Positions 1-10,767 of a stretch of DNA of 64,000 nt are shown here, one piece after another. Positions within the stretch are counted from its first letter, which is position 1. Each line of letters opens with the position of its first letter. The notes beneath the pieces were generated by a model, which was given only the letters and a program-made list of their open reading frames with translations, was not told the origin of the DNA and did no database searches. Source of the stretch: Artemisia argyi (lineage: Eukaryota; Streptophyta; Magnoliopsida; Asterales; Asteraceae); assembly GCA_030686995.1 (NCBI GenBank), contig CM060709.1, forward strand, positions 309,225,357 to 309,289,356. The letters run 5' to 3'. The position numbers and the translations under genes are program-made.

Positions 1-584
1 GTTTGGTTGTAGTAGATGAATTTGGGCAATCAACTTTTAGACAAAGTTTAGTTGTAATGGAAGAATTTGGTGTTGCGGATTGTTGGTTAAATTTGATGTT
101 TATAAGTTTTGTGCTTTGGTTGAAATGCTTCTAGAACAAAATAAGTTATGGGTCGCTGCAGAAATAAAACGGCAGATTTGGGTAGCCGCGGAATTGGCTC
201 GATGCAGAAAAATTGGTTGCTGATTTTCTGCTGCAGCCTGCAGAATTGGGTTGTAATAATGGATTCATGGATATTCAGAAATGGGTTGAAATAGGATATG
301 CAGGTGGTTATCATTGGAACGGTTGTTTGTGGAAATGTTCTAAAAAATGGATGGTTTTTGGAACGCTCCTAGTGAAAGTGTTCCAAAATATTGGATATTT
401 CTGTTGGAAGTAGCATTGTGGAACGGTTAATACTAAAAACGTTCCTAAGAATGACACTTTGGGAACGGTTATAAAACAGCTCCAAAAAGTTTTTATCTTT
501 TGGAACAGTCACATAGGGAATGTTAGTTTAAGCGTTCCAAAAAGCCTTTATAAACGTTCCAAATTATGATTTTGTGTACTAGTG
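1..584. mobile_element. Terminal part of a CACTA (En/Spm) transposon
   Basis: The segment ends at 584 in TTTTGTGTACTAGTG, whose reverse complement begins CACTAGTACACAAAA, the form of a CACTA terminal inverted repeat. Upstream, from about 318 to 562, there are about eight short copies of GGAACG or its complement CGTTCC in both orientations. This matches the subterminal repeats that flank CACTA ends and bind the transposase. The rest of the element lies left of the window, so the other terminus and the 3-bp target duplication cannot be checked. No credible coding sequence is present; the short ORFs at 87-413 look spurious. Confidence 0.6.
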
Positions 585-739
585 AATTTTGCTGTACATT
601 TTACGTCAGTGTATGTGAATTTACGAGAAAATAAAATGCCAGGACGTATTACTATTTTTTTTATATTTTATTTTTGGTTAATTGAACACTATGCATGCCA
701 CCTAGATTCGTTCTGCTCTTTTTTGCACAAACAGGTAAT

Positions 740-2185
740 CAGAAATTGACCAGAAACAGTATAATAAAGAAAGATATTGAACAATTTGATTAGTCTTTTT
801 CCTCCTCAATAGACATGTAACGAAAAGATGACCAATTTTGACTACTTAGTTATCAGTCGAACATGAAGTTCTTTATTCGCAAGCATAACAAACTGTCGAT
901 GGATATGAATCCATTTCTATAGTCTACTACCGAAGTTTGACAAAGCTAGCTAGCTTCAGTTGCAAGGTATAATCGTAAAGTTGAAGTTTGCACAAGAAGT
1001 CTGCTTACTCAACAGCTAAGAACTAAACCCAAAGGTCGAATTGTCTAAGTCAAAACGCAAAAAGTTATCCTCAAACTGAAACGTTCCAATCACGATTTCA
1101 TGTTCACTTGTCGCACCACCATCAACAAATGCCAGGCAAGCCACATCATTTGTTACTTGTTTAATGGAGTTGGCTGTAGATATAGACCACTTCTTCCCAT
1201 CCTGGAGACAGAAATCGGTATCAGGAACCTTTAAATCGACTCCTGTTCCATTGGTCAAGGACTTGAAACAAAGGCCAAAGGGACTGACAGACTTTGCAGG
1301 AGGAATTCGCTTTCTAACCCTTGCAAACCTCCTTATCACGTTATTATAAATGTCAGTTCTTAGAGTGGTGTAAGGCTGTACTAAGTTTGGTAGTGGTATT
1401 GCTAGGAACCTCAATAGATCTCCATTTAATTACAATTGCATTGAGGCCAATAAAGTATCCGAAAGAATCTGGTTGCTTTAATTTAGTAATGGAGTATAAG
1501 AAACAAATTAAACTCCTTATGTCAACATCTGTGTGGGACATAAAGTAATAAGGATCATTTCCGTAGAATAGAACCCCAGGAGCGGACGTGGTGCTAGGCA
1601 AACAAAAACCTATTTGATCTATTAAGATCTTGGTATAAAAACGCTGGTAAAGCGTAATGGGAGGTCGACAATGCCATGACACCAGAAACATTTGCAGGGA
1701 ATGATTCAAATGATGAAGAAGGGAGGTTTAAGGTTTAAGCTAGTATTGGAAAAAATTAGGACTAATTGATAAATAATATAGAAACCATATGCAATAGAAA
1801 TTTGGATTTTCTCGGCCTCTAGTAAATGGTCAATGGTTTGAGGTTTAAGGTTTGAGCAAGGGTGCAACTCAAGCAACAAATGGATCCAACTTATAGTAAA
1901 AAAAACAAAAGGACTAATTAACGTGGGCTTGATAGTTTTTGGTTTGTTAATATTCTGACCAAGTTGGCTCTTACTTGATGGTTGGATTAACAACATAAAA
2001 TCTTAAATCCAGATAATACATCACACCTTTTAGTTCTTTATTCCAATTACCAAGTGGTACATTTATACTAGTATTATAGTTGCAATTTGCAATTATATAC
2101 AGGTATTACCTTTCTTTTTCGATGGTTATCTAGTTCATTTTGAAAATTCTTTGGTACATGAATATTTTTTGAAGTGTAGAAAAAA
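740..2185 (-). repeat. Tandem duplication unit A (degenerate copy)
   Basis: This stretch matches 3075-5110 in the same order: the 3' flank (740-960 against 3075-3300), the coding part, and the upstream region (1741-2180 against 4706-5110). Matching landmarks include GTATTGGAAAAAATTAGGAC, ACCATATGCAATA and the block reading CAACTCAAGCAACAAATGG. Unit A is shorter because the DNA equivalent to roughly 4055-4706 is missing. The two units are an old local duplication of one gene with its flanks. Confidence 0.85.
957..1724 (-). pseudogene. TAXI/EDGP-like pseudogene, 5' half deleted
   Basis: This is a degenerate partner of the intact gene at 3287-4609. It aligns to the C-terminal 60 percent of that protein, with recognisable words such as FCLPSTTSAPGVLF, PDSFGYFIG and ACLAFVDGGATSEH. 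Three kinds of lesion are visible. A 5-bp deletion near 1375 shifts the frame. TCG has become TAG at 1016-1018, removing the last 18 residues. Everything upstream of about 1724 is gone: signal peptide, first lobe, start codon and TATA box. At about 1724 the coding sequence joins directly to DNA that in the intact copy lies upstream of the TATA box (about 4706). A net +9 insertion around 1480-1520 keeps frame. It cannot make a TAXI protein. Confidence 0.85.
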
Positions 2186-2253
2186 GAAAGAGAACATCTA
2201 TAGTGCATTTGGATCGTAAAAGACGTCGCAATATATTTAAGAAGTTCTTATAA

Positions 2254-2879
2254 GACTAATGCTAGTGGGCGTTGCACCCCAACCATAACCGATACAAGTG
2301 ACGCGTCACCTCCCCTAGCCAAGCCACAAGCGACGCGTTGGTAGGCAACTTTTTCAAAGTTTCGGTTGCCTCACCAACCGAAACAATTGCAACATCTTCC
2401 CTCTATTTTTGAACCTTGGAGGTGTATTTTTGAACATTCGAGTTTATTTTTGAACATTCTAGTTTTCTCTGTAAATGATGGAAAAGGAAGAAGAACTGAA
2501 GAAGGCGGCTATATTCTGGAAGGGTTTTTACCTTTTTTTTAACTTGTTTCTATTAGGATTTAGGAATAGGCCCATAAAAGCCTGGTCACACTTACCAAGC
2601 CCATTTACACTACATATTTTGATATATTACATGTTATCAAATACTGTAGTGAGGATATAAAAGTTTCAATTATGCGGCATTCTTAATTGACGATTGTATT
2701 AGGTTATCAAATTTTGTAGTGAGGAATTTCAAATATTAAAAAATAAAAGTTATGGGGTTGCTTTTGTGGTCACCATTAGGTAATTGTGGTTGAGGTGGAG
2801 TTGTGGAGAGAGAAAGCTGAGATGGCGCTGACGTGACGGGGTTGTTTAAGTGAAAATGGCGTTGCCATTAGCATTAGTC
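2254..2879. mobile_element. PIF/Harbinger-type MITE (626 bp)
   Basis: The terminal inverted repeat begins GACTAATGCTA at both ends, perfect over 11 bases and then similar, and is flanked by a TAA duplication (2251-2253 and 2880-2882). A 3-bp TAA/TTA duplication is the mark of PIF/Harbinger insertion. The interior has GC-rich subterminal motifs (GACGCGT, GTTGCC) and no transposase; the 61-aa ORF inside is not credible. It sits between the two duplicated TAXI-like units. Confidence 0.75.
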
Positions 2880-3286
2880 TAAGGTGAATATTCATAGATA
2901 TAGCACTAGTTATAGAGATTGTATTGGCTAGTAATTGTCTCATACTCTGATTAGAATCCTTTGTCGGCTAGTGTTATTGGGTCTTTGGCATGTCAATGTC
3001 CCAATTTCGGTTAGCTTGTATTCATGTATATTTGATATAGTGCTAATATATATTCACCTAATTTTTCAACCAAAAAAAAATGGACCAGAAACAAGATAAC
3101 AAAAGAAAAATATTGAACTTTTTAATTAAATCTTTTTCCACCTCAGTAGACATACAACGATAGATGACCAGTTTTTACTACATATATGGTAATCGTCGAA
3201 CATTAAGTTCTTTATTAGGAAAGCATAAACAAACTGTTGATGGATATGGATCCATCTCTGTAGTTTACTACTGAAGTTTGACAAAT

Positions 3287-4609
3287 TTAAAACCATTTGT
3301 AAGGTATGATCGTAAAGTTGAAGTCAGCACAAGAAGTCTGCTTACTCAACAACGAAGAACTAAACCCAAAGGTTGAATTCTCTAAGTCAAAAAGCAAAAA
3401 GTTATCCTCAAACTGAAACGTCCCAATCACGATTGCATGTTCACTTGTCGCACCACCATCAACAAATGCCAGGCAAGCCACATCATTTGTTACTTGCTTA
3501 ATGGAGTTGGCTGTAGATATAGACCACTTCTTCCCTTCCTGGAGAATGAAATCGATATCAGGAACCTTCAAACGGACTCCTGTGCCATTGGCGAAGGACT
3601 TGAAACAAAGGCCAAAGGGACTGACAGGCTTTGCAGGAGGAATTCGCTTTGTAACCTCTGAAAACCTCCTTATCACGCTGTTATAAATGTCAGTTCTAAG
3701 AGTGGTGTAAGGGTGGATTGTACTAAGTTTGGTAGTGGTGGTGCTAGGAACCTCGATAGATCTCCGTTTAATTACAATAGCATTCACGCCAATAAAGTAT
3801 CCGAAAGAATCTGGTTGCTTTAGTAATGGAGTATAAGAAAGAAAACTCCTTATGTCAACATCTCTGTGGGATATAAAGTAATAAGGAGCATTTCCAAAGA
3901 AGAGAACCCCAGGAGCGGACGTGGTGCTAGGCAAACAAAAAGCTATTGCTCTATTAAAACGATCTTGGGATAAAGACGCTGGTAAAGCATAATAGGAGGT
4001 CGACAATGCCATGACACCAGAAACATTTGCAGGGAATGATTCAAATGATGATGAAGGGAGGCACGCAGAATTAAGGGTAGGAACAAAGAAACCATCATAG
4101 GGATTTCTACCGGTACACGTATTTATAAACAAATTCTCATAATTGAGGAGAGCTTGGCTACATGATCCGGTAACTGGGTTGACCACATTGACTGGACATA
4201 AACAATATCCCCGATCAGGTAGCATGGAAATGTTAGTTACTGGAGGGCAAAAACGATTCTTGTAGGAGTAAGAACTTCGCACCTCCGTGCATTCATATTC
4301 ATCGCAAGTAACCGCTTGCTCGCAAAGCATGTTCGTGGGACAATTTTGATAATCTAGATACCATTTCACAATGCAGTCATGCCATGAGAAAGGAGCGTCG
4401 ATGTCTATAAGGAACTTTGCTTTTTTGTGTTGTGGTACTTCCCATGAAGTGATGACCTCGACGCTGTAAAGGGGCTGATCAGCAACATCGGTATGTTTGT
4501 TTACTTGAACAACCGAGGAAGTGGGAGGTGTGGAATATTGTGCTATGGCTTCGTATTCGTGAGAAATGAAGGCTAACAGGAGAACTGTAAGTTTTTGAAG
4601 CGAAAGCAT
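3287..4609 (-). CDS. TAXI/EDGP-like protein (inactive pepsin fold), secreted
   Basis: This intronless gene encodes 440 residues and belongs to the plant family that includes xylanase inhibitor TAXI, carrot EDGP, basic 7S globulin and xyloglucanase inhibitors. Those proteins have a pepsin-like fold, sit in the apoplast and mostly inhibit microbial cell-wall glycosidases. A hydrophobic signal peptide is seen at residues 1-24 (LTVLLLAFIS core). The first catalytic motif of aspartic proteases (DTGS) is replaced by IDIDAPFSW, so no protease activity is expected. The second lobe carries the family block around TTLRTDIYN and ends in a conserved C-terminal cysteine region. Many cysteines in residues 60-170 fit the disulphide-rich first lobe. 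An in-frame ATG lies 30 bp further upstream (4639), but it is only about 31 bp from the TATA box, so the start at 4609 is preferred. The exact target enzyme cannot be told. Confidence 0.85.
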   Translation of the reverse strand: MLSLQKLTVLLLAFISHEYEAIAQYSTPPTSSVVQVNKHTDVADQPLYSVEVITSWEVPQHKKAKFLIDIDAPFSWHDCIVKWYLDYQNCPTNMLCEQAVTCDEYECTEVRSSYSYKNRFCPPVTNISMLPDRGYCLCPVNVVNPVTGSCSQALLNYENLFINTCTGRNPYDGFFVPTLNSACLPSSSFESFPANVSGVMALSTSYYALPASLSQDRFNRAIAFCLPSTTSAPGVLFFGNAPYYFISHRDVDIRSFLSYTPLLKQPDSFGYFIGVNAIVIKRRSIEVPSTTTTKLSTIHPYTTLRTDIYNSVIRRFSEVTKRIPPAKPVSPFGLCFKSFANGTGVRLKVPDIDFILQEGKKWSISTANSIKQVTNDVACLAFVDGGATSEHAIVIGTFQFEDNFLLFDLENSTFGFSSSLLSKQTSCADFNFTIIPYKWF

Positions 4610-4669
4610 CTTAATTTTAAGTGTTCTGTATATTCTCAAAGTGTATTTGTTATAAGGGCATCAAGCAGG

Positions 4670-4677
4670 TTTATATA
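4670..4677 (-). promoter_or_regulatory. TATA box of the TAXI-like gene
   Basis: On the minus strand the sequence reads CTATATAAACC, a good plant TATA box, about 61 bp upstream of the preferred ATG at 4609. That leaves a 5' leader of roughly 30 bp. The pseudogene copy lost this element in its deletion. Confidence 0.6.
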
Positions 4678-5110
4678 GATAAACTTATCTGAAACTCGAT
4701 TACTTAGTATTGGAAAAAATTAGGACTACTTTATAAATAAAATAGAAACCATATGCAATATAGTAATTAAATGGTCAATGGTTTAAGGTTTAAGGTTTGA
4801 GCAAGGGTGCAACTCAAGCAACAAATGGATCCAACTTATAGTCAAAAGAAACAAAAGGACTAATTAACATGGGCTTGATAGATTTTGGTTTTTTAATATT
4901 CTGACCAAGTTGGTTCTTACTTGATGGTTGGATTAGCAACATAAAATCTTAAATTCAGATAATACATATCCCTTTATAGTACGTTCTGTACTCCAATTAC
5001 CTAGTGGTACAATTATACTAGCTTGTATTATAGTTGCAAATTGCAATTATATACAGATACTAACTTTCATTTTCAATTTGAAAATTCTTTTGTACATGAA
5101 TATTTTTGAA

Positions 5111-6611
5111 GTGTAGTAATAAGAAAGACACAAAATATATAGAAAAAAAAAAACTCGAAATGGTAGGAAAGAAGCTCGTTGCACTCACCAAAATATTCAA
5201 AATGCCGTCATCATTTTTGATTGCCAACAAGTAAAGTATTATGTGTTGGCTCGAAAATTTTATTTGATGGTCTATCGTCGGAAAAAATGGTGGTATACTA
5301 TAATCTTGGGAAGTGAAAAGTCGGTAAATGAGAAAGTGGACCAAGAAGTGAAAAGAGAAGTCAAAGTGAATAACCACATCTTCTCATTTAATTTATTAAA
5401 AGTATATAAATAATACATAACTAAGGTTATATAGTATCTTGCAACAATTTTTTTGAACCTTTTATGTTGTATTCTGTGAAAACCAATTATACAAATAAAA
5501 ACTATAACTAGATAAAATACGTAATGCATATATAAAGACTTTAGTATGATTTTGTTGTCAACAATATAGGTATATAACTTTAATTGTAATTTGTTTTTTT
5601 CCATTTTTTAAAGATTTTGCTATAACAATCACGTTACTTTTAATAAAATTAATTGCATTTTAAAACAATGCAAATTATATTTGAGTTGTTCTTTTATTAT
5701 GCTTGGTATTTGATCAACATATAAGTGCAAATCGTACAAAAATGTGTCACGCTTAAGCTCAATATGAATTTTAGGCACTCGACATTTTTTTCCTCAAATG
5801 TATTGAAGTTATTTTTTTGTGCAAGGTAAGGTTTTTTCAACTTTTCAAAAGCAATTATCAGGCATAAGTTTAGCCGAAATGACTTTTAAATATTCCATTA
5901 TAAAGATTTATCACATTAATTAACCAGTTCATCTGAAAAAATGATGAACATCTTTGGGAAAGTCAAAAAAACCTTACGTTGCATCACAAATTACTCGGAT
6001 ACCTTAAATTAAAAAAAACAAATTTGGGTACTTAAAATTCAAATTGCCTTAAATGTGCTACCTTTTTTGCAATTAGCCCTATATAATATACATCCTAGGT
6101 TAGTTATTTAATGGTTAAGATTGCTAATCTCTTTACATTTTATATATGGGCACCAATATCTCTAATAATATCTCTAATAGTCTTAAGAGAAAAGTCCAAA
6201 ATACATCCCTGTGGTATGCTCAAATCCCACTCTTCATCCTCGTGTTTTTTTTTTTTTTTTTGGAACAAAACCATCCTCAAAGTTTATTTTTGTTTACCTT
6301 TTCATCAAACCCGACCCGACCCGACAAGGTTCAAGTTAAAAAGTAACAGTTTTCGACATGTTTTGTTACTAAATGCCCCCCGTGATTACATATCTTGCCT
6401 CCACCACTGTATTAAAAGAGTGATCTTACTATTTTATTTTAGTTTGTGTAAGTTAATTGTGGCACAACGAGATTAAACTTGAACTTAGATGTTATGTATC
6501 TAAAAGTGTTTTTCACACATGTTTAAACTGTAATATATTTAAATTTAATTTGCAAATTTAATTAAAAATGATCAGAACCAATAAAAAAACGTTGTGGACT
6601 GCCAAATCATG
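5111..6611. other. AT-rich intergenic DNA, no gene seen
   Basis: This 1.5-kb stretch is strongly AT-rich, with homopolymer T and A runs. The ORFs here (105, 110 and 121 aa) are rich in Phe, Ile and Tyr and show no domain. The only simple feature is three tandem CCGAC pentamers near 6310. It separates the duplicated TAXI-like locus from a Copia remnant. Confidence 0.6.
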
Positions 6612-6689
6612 CAGTTATAATCCAATACTAACTCTATGGCCCATAAACATAACAATATACGACTAACACTCTCCCGCAGTGTGAGCGGG

Positions 6690-6960
6690 AGGACACCGGA
6701 CACTAAAACTGGTACGAAATTCTTCAAATAAAGCGGAATGTAAGCCTTTAGTAAAAATATCCGTGTACTGATAACGCGAGGGAAACATGAAGAACTCTAA
6801 CTTGACCCGCAGCAACCAAATCCCAAACAAAGTGAATATCAGTCTCTATGTGCTTCGTACGTTGATGTTGAACCGGATTAGAAGACAAATAGACAACACT
6901 AACATTGTCACAGTAGACAAGAGTAGCAGACTTGAAAACACCAACAGTCGACTGGTGTGT
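6690..6960 (-). pseudogene. Copia RNase H fragment
   Basis: The minus-strand translation contains VYCDNVSVVYLSSNPV and QRTKHIETDIHFV, the last part of the Copia RNase H domain. After a frameshift near 6775 it continues with YTDIFTKGL and LFEEFRTSFSV, the family's typical C-terminus next to the 3' LTR. The frameshift and the absence of all other domains make it a relic. Confidence 0.85.
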
Positions 6961-7295
6961 ACAAAACACCAACAAACGTCCTAACTTGAAAACACCAACA
7001 ACCAAACTTGAAAACATGACGACTGGTTATCAAACAAAAACCAACGATCGTCCTAACTTGAAGCTTGTCGACTTGTTATCAACAACCAACGATCGAAAGT
7101 GAAGAAAAACAGAAAAAGAAAACGTAAAAAAATAGGGTTTATGGATCGATTTAGGTTTAGGCTCGATACCATGTAGGATAAAGGTTTCGTATGTATATTA
7201 TGAGATACATGTCTGTGTATATATAAGATACAAATGGGCCTTTATACTAGTTATAATCCAATACGAACTCTATAGCCCATAAACATAACAATATA

Positions 7296-8944
7296 TGTTA
7301 GTAATATAAACGAACAAAACAAACAAATTCAAACAAACGAAGCGGAAGCTTTATTCAAATAATCAAACCAAATACAAAACCAAATTCAAAGAAAAATTCT
7401 AATTCAAAGGTACCAAACCCTAATTCAAACGGTACCAAACTATTATTCAAAAGGTACAAATAATTCTAATAACAATAATCCCTATTTATAGACTAACGAA
7501 CCGTCATAGAATAGTTTCCAAATTCTAAACAAACTTGCAGGATAAGTTACAATTTACCAAACAACCCTTAAAGTTTAAGTCACTTTTCTAACAATCTCCA
7601 CCGTGACTTAAACTCCTCCACCAGCTTTAAATCAAATTCAAAGTTCCGAATTCCAAATTTCAAATTCCAAATTTCAAATGCTAGATATGCTAGCCAACTT
7701 CAAAACGAACGATCCGAAACAAATGCCGATGTCTTCAAAACGAGCAACCAAATTTCAACCGACCAAATTCAAAACGGTCAATCAAACGAACAAATTCCAA
7801 CTTCAAATTCGAAACAAATTTTTCGAGCAACCAACTTCAAAAGCCCGACAAACGAAGATCCAAATTTCTAAACTAACAAATTCCAACGATCGAACAAATT
7901 CCAAACGACCTGACTATATCCAAGTCTTCAAACACCAAATCGATCTTCAAACTTCAAATACCAAATTCAAATTCCAATGGTCCACTTATATGATAAGAAT
8001 TACGAGCCAAATATCAAATTCAAATTCTAATAACCCACTTATGTAATAAGAATTATGGTTCAACTTCAAACTTATTATCAAAGTATCAACCAAATTCAAG
8101 TTAATAAATACTTGATGAACGGACTCTAATTCAAACGCCCCAAATATTGATATGGATAATAATACTAATGACCCACTTACGATAAAGATTACGGTCCAAA
8201 TTCAAATACCCGAAGCAACTCAAATTCAAACTAATCAACTACTCAAATTTGAATATCAAACAAATACTTATGCCACAAAACAAGGACCCAATATATCATA
8301 CTTTATCAACTTTACTGAATTCGAATCGGCAACAATCAAATCGTATTCCAAAAATTCCAAAGCAACCTATGTACCAATATCTCAAACGCACAGGTACCAA
8401 AAGACAATATTTAATCAAAAACTAACCTGGTGGTAGGCCAATCTGATCCACACCTAATAACCAGTAAATAACAAAACAATTTTAGAATCCAAATCATACG
8501 ATTCTTTTTTTTAATCTAAATTCGAACCAAGGACCAATAGGAACAAAAACAGTCAATCCCTATTCAAACGAATCTTCAATACCAAAACAATCGAAACCCT
8601 TTTTTTTCTTCTTTTTCTTCATGACAAACCTATCTATGATACCACTTGTTAGTAATATAAACGAACGAAACAAACAAATTCAAACAAACGAAGCGGAAGC
8701 TTTATTCAAATAACCAAACCAAATACAAAACCAAATTCAAAAACAAATTCTAATTAAAAGGTATCAAACCCTAATTCAAACGGTACCAAACTATTATTCA
8801 AAAGGTACAAATAATTCTAATGACAATAATCCCTATTTATAGACTAACGAACCGTCATAGAATAGTTTCCAAATTCTAAACAAACTTGAAGGATAATTTA
8901 CAATTTACCAAACAACCCTTAAAGTTTAAGTTAATTTTCTAACA
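7296..8944 (-). mobile_element. Non-autonomous Copia-type LTR element (TRIM-like, 1649 bp) nested in a Copia LTR
   Basis: Two 298-bp LTRs (7296-7593 and 8647-8944) start TGTTAG and end CTAACA on the plus strand. The duplication ATATA flanks the unit (7291-7295 and 8945-8949). A primer-binding site is readable only on the minus strand: TGGTATCATAGAT just inside the LTR at about 8632-8645. A purine tract GGTGGAGAT lies next to the other LTR at about 7594-7602. This gives minus orientation. The 1053-bp interior has no pol domain; it is A-rich with endlessly varied AAATTCAAA words, so ORFs in it (122 and 94 aa) are low-complexity artefacts. The empty-site sequence is preserved at 6640-6670, which proves the nesting. 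Confidence 0.85.
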
Positions 8945-8963
8945 ATATACGACTAACATTCAC

Positions 8964-9440
8964 AACTAGTTGAGGAGCACACTTTCTTCCAAATGATTCA
9001 TGCCATTTTGTTGGATTCTGACGACCCACTTCAAAAGAAATTACGCCTTAATTTTTCCAAGTAGGGAATCACCTTTTTAGGAGATTTAAAAAGTGAGAAG
9101 AAATAAACCCCAAGTGATCCAAGGACCAATTTCAAGAGAGTAAGTCGGCCACCATAAGAGAGGGTCCCAGCTTTCTAAGAGGTAAGTGGTTTTGTGGAAT
9201 TTATGTACGGTGGGTTTTCAATTACAACATTTGTTCATATTAGCCCCAAGAGAGACAAAGGTATGAGCATGGAAAGGAAGATGGTTGACATTCAAGGGAA
9301 GAAGCAAGATTATGACTTTCTGCCATGCTAGCTCCTACATCAAAAAACTTGCTTTTTGAAAAGTTAACTTTCAAACCTGAAGATAATTCAAAACATCTTA
9401 AAATGCGACAAAGGTTTTTAGCATTTTTAAAGACCATTTG
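8964..9440 (-). pseudogene. LINE (L1-type) reverse transcriptase fragment
   Basis: The minus-strand translation gives ILRCFELSSGLKVNFSKSKF, then after a frameshift LSYGGRLTLLKLVLGSLGVY. These are consecutive C-terminal RT blocks of plant L1-type non-LTR retrotransposons. Frameshifts and truncation at both ends make it non-functional. No endonuclease domain or poly-A tail is attached. Confidence 0.8.
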
Positions 9441-10767
9441 CCAATGATGAGTATTAGCTGAGTATTATTAGTCCATTATTATGATGTCTAATGTTATTAG
9501 CCCAACCCATTATGGGCTTATGTAAGTTTTGGTATTGTACATTATATATTGACAAGGAATGCTAATGAACCGATTAAGGGGATTAACCTAAATCTAATAA
9601 TGAGAGCATCATCTGCAAATTGAAAATGTGAGATATCAACTCCACTTGAACCAACTTTTATGCCTTCAAAAATATTCATTGACTGTGCTTTGTAATTAAA
9701 CAAGCATATGCTTAAAATCAAGAGGCATACTTCTTTATGGTTTTAAAATTACATAATGAAGAACTATTTCACATACAACATTACAAATCGGTAAAAGATG
9801 CATCTCCCAATTTTAACAAACTCATGTATCTATTATTTAACAACCCAATCGATATACTGATTAAATATTATGACATCTATTCATGCTAAAATTAATTATT
9901 AAACCATGCATCTCTTTATTTTTTACAAACTCGTGCATCTAATAGAGTAATAGCTCTTCATGAATTGATAGAAATGTTAACGTTATAAGAGATTTTTACA
10001 ATCAAATGCATCTAACTATTATATATTACAAACCATACATCTAATTATACCGTAAATCGATCAAGTTATTCATCGAAGTAAGCCAATGCATCTGAATATT
10101 AGTGCCCTCATAGCCCGCTTTGGCCAGATTGGGTATGTTTGTCGTTGTTGTTTATCTAAATAAATCAGAGTCTCTATATATAATATCCTCTTTTTGAATA
10201 TTGAACACAGAGTACTAGAATTTTATTTAGATGCATGGTGCATCAATTAAAAAAAGACCAAAACCCCACTTAAGGTTGAGTGGTTTAAGAGAAATAAATG
10301 GAAATAAAATTAAATTTACAGTTTAACCCTTAAGATTGAAAAAAAAGGTATAATTATTTACACATTTGCCACTCCTTAAGTTTTGGCCATTGATTACTTG
10401 ATCTAATCATTTAAATTATTATATTTTTCATTAGATCTCTACTCATATACGTAATCTATTTTGCTCTTACAAACCCTACCTACTTCAACATAAATTAAAG
10501 TGTTCAGCTTCAAAATAGCAGATCCAGATATATGAAGTCACACATTCGACTGGGTGTATAAGCATTTTTAATTAAGTTTAATGTTTATTTAACTTCACAG
10601 CAGCTAGCTAGGTGGCCCAGCTAGGTTAATGATGAGTTTCTGTTTGACTCATCAAACAGTCTGGCTTGGTTTTGTTTTTGTTCTTCATGATCTCGTATCA
10701 ATACATTGTTATTGTCAAAGGAAAAAGTTTGGATAGTTGGTGTTTACGAAAGGTTTTTAAGAAAATA
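9441..10767. other. Intergenic / upstream region of the tandem kinase locus
   Basis: No gene is seen. At about 9450-9600 there is an LTR-like or MITE-like segment without clear ends. From about 9780 to 10100, a loose array repeats a phrase like TTACAAACTCATGCATCTAA at irregular spacing of 50-90 bp. The last 300 bp upstream of the kinase start shows no strong TATA box. The promoter of the kinase gene should lie here or the gene may have an unseen upstream exon. Confidence 0.5.

Larger units (their letters stand above)
3075..5110 (-). repeat. Tandem duplication unit B (intact gene plus flanks)
   Basis: This is the partner of 740-2185. It keeps the whole coding region, a TATA box and about 400 bp of upstream DNA shared with unit A. 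Comparing the two units is what exposes the internal deletion in A. No repeat longer than a few bases is obvious at the outer edges, so the mechanism of duplication cannot be read. Confidence 0.8.
6612..8958 (-). mobile_element. Ty1/Copia remnant, internally deleted and interrupted
   Basis: On the minus strand an LTR ends at the sequence now spanning 7172-7295 plus 8950-8958. It begins TGTTAGTCGTATATTG and ends CCTTTATCCTACA. It is followed by a primer-binding site of the initiator-Met type (TGGTATCGAGCC, about 7160-7171). A second, truncated LTR copy lies at 6612-6668. Between them (6690-6960) only the C-terminal RNase H part of Copia pol survives; gag, protease, integrase and most RT are missing. 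The 5' LTR was later split by the element at 7296-8944. Confidence 0.75.

Noticed and set aside
5060..5604. Minus ORFs of 105 and 110 aa
   Set aside because: Phe/Ile/Tyr-rich frames in AT-rich DNA without start context, domain or a counterpart in the duplicated unit.
7678..8436. ORFs of 122 and 94 aa rich in Asn, Gln, Lys and Thr
   Set aside because: They lie in the A-rich non-coding interior of the nested LTR element; the composition follows the AAATTCAAA words and they are on the strand opposite to the element.
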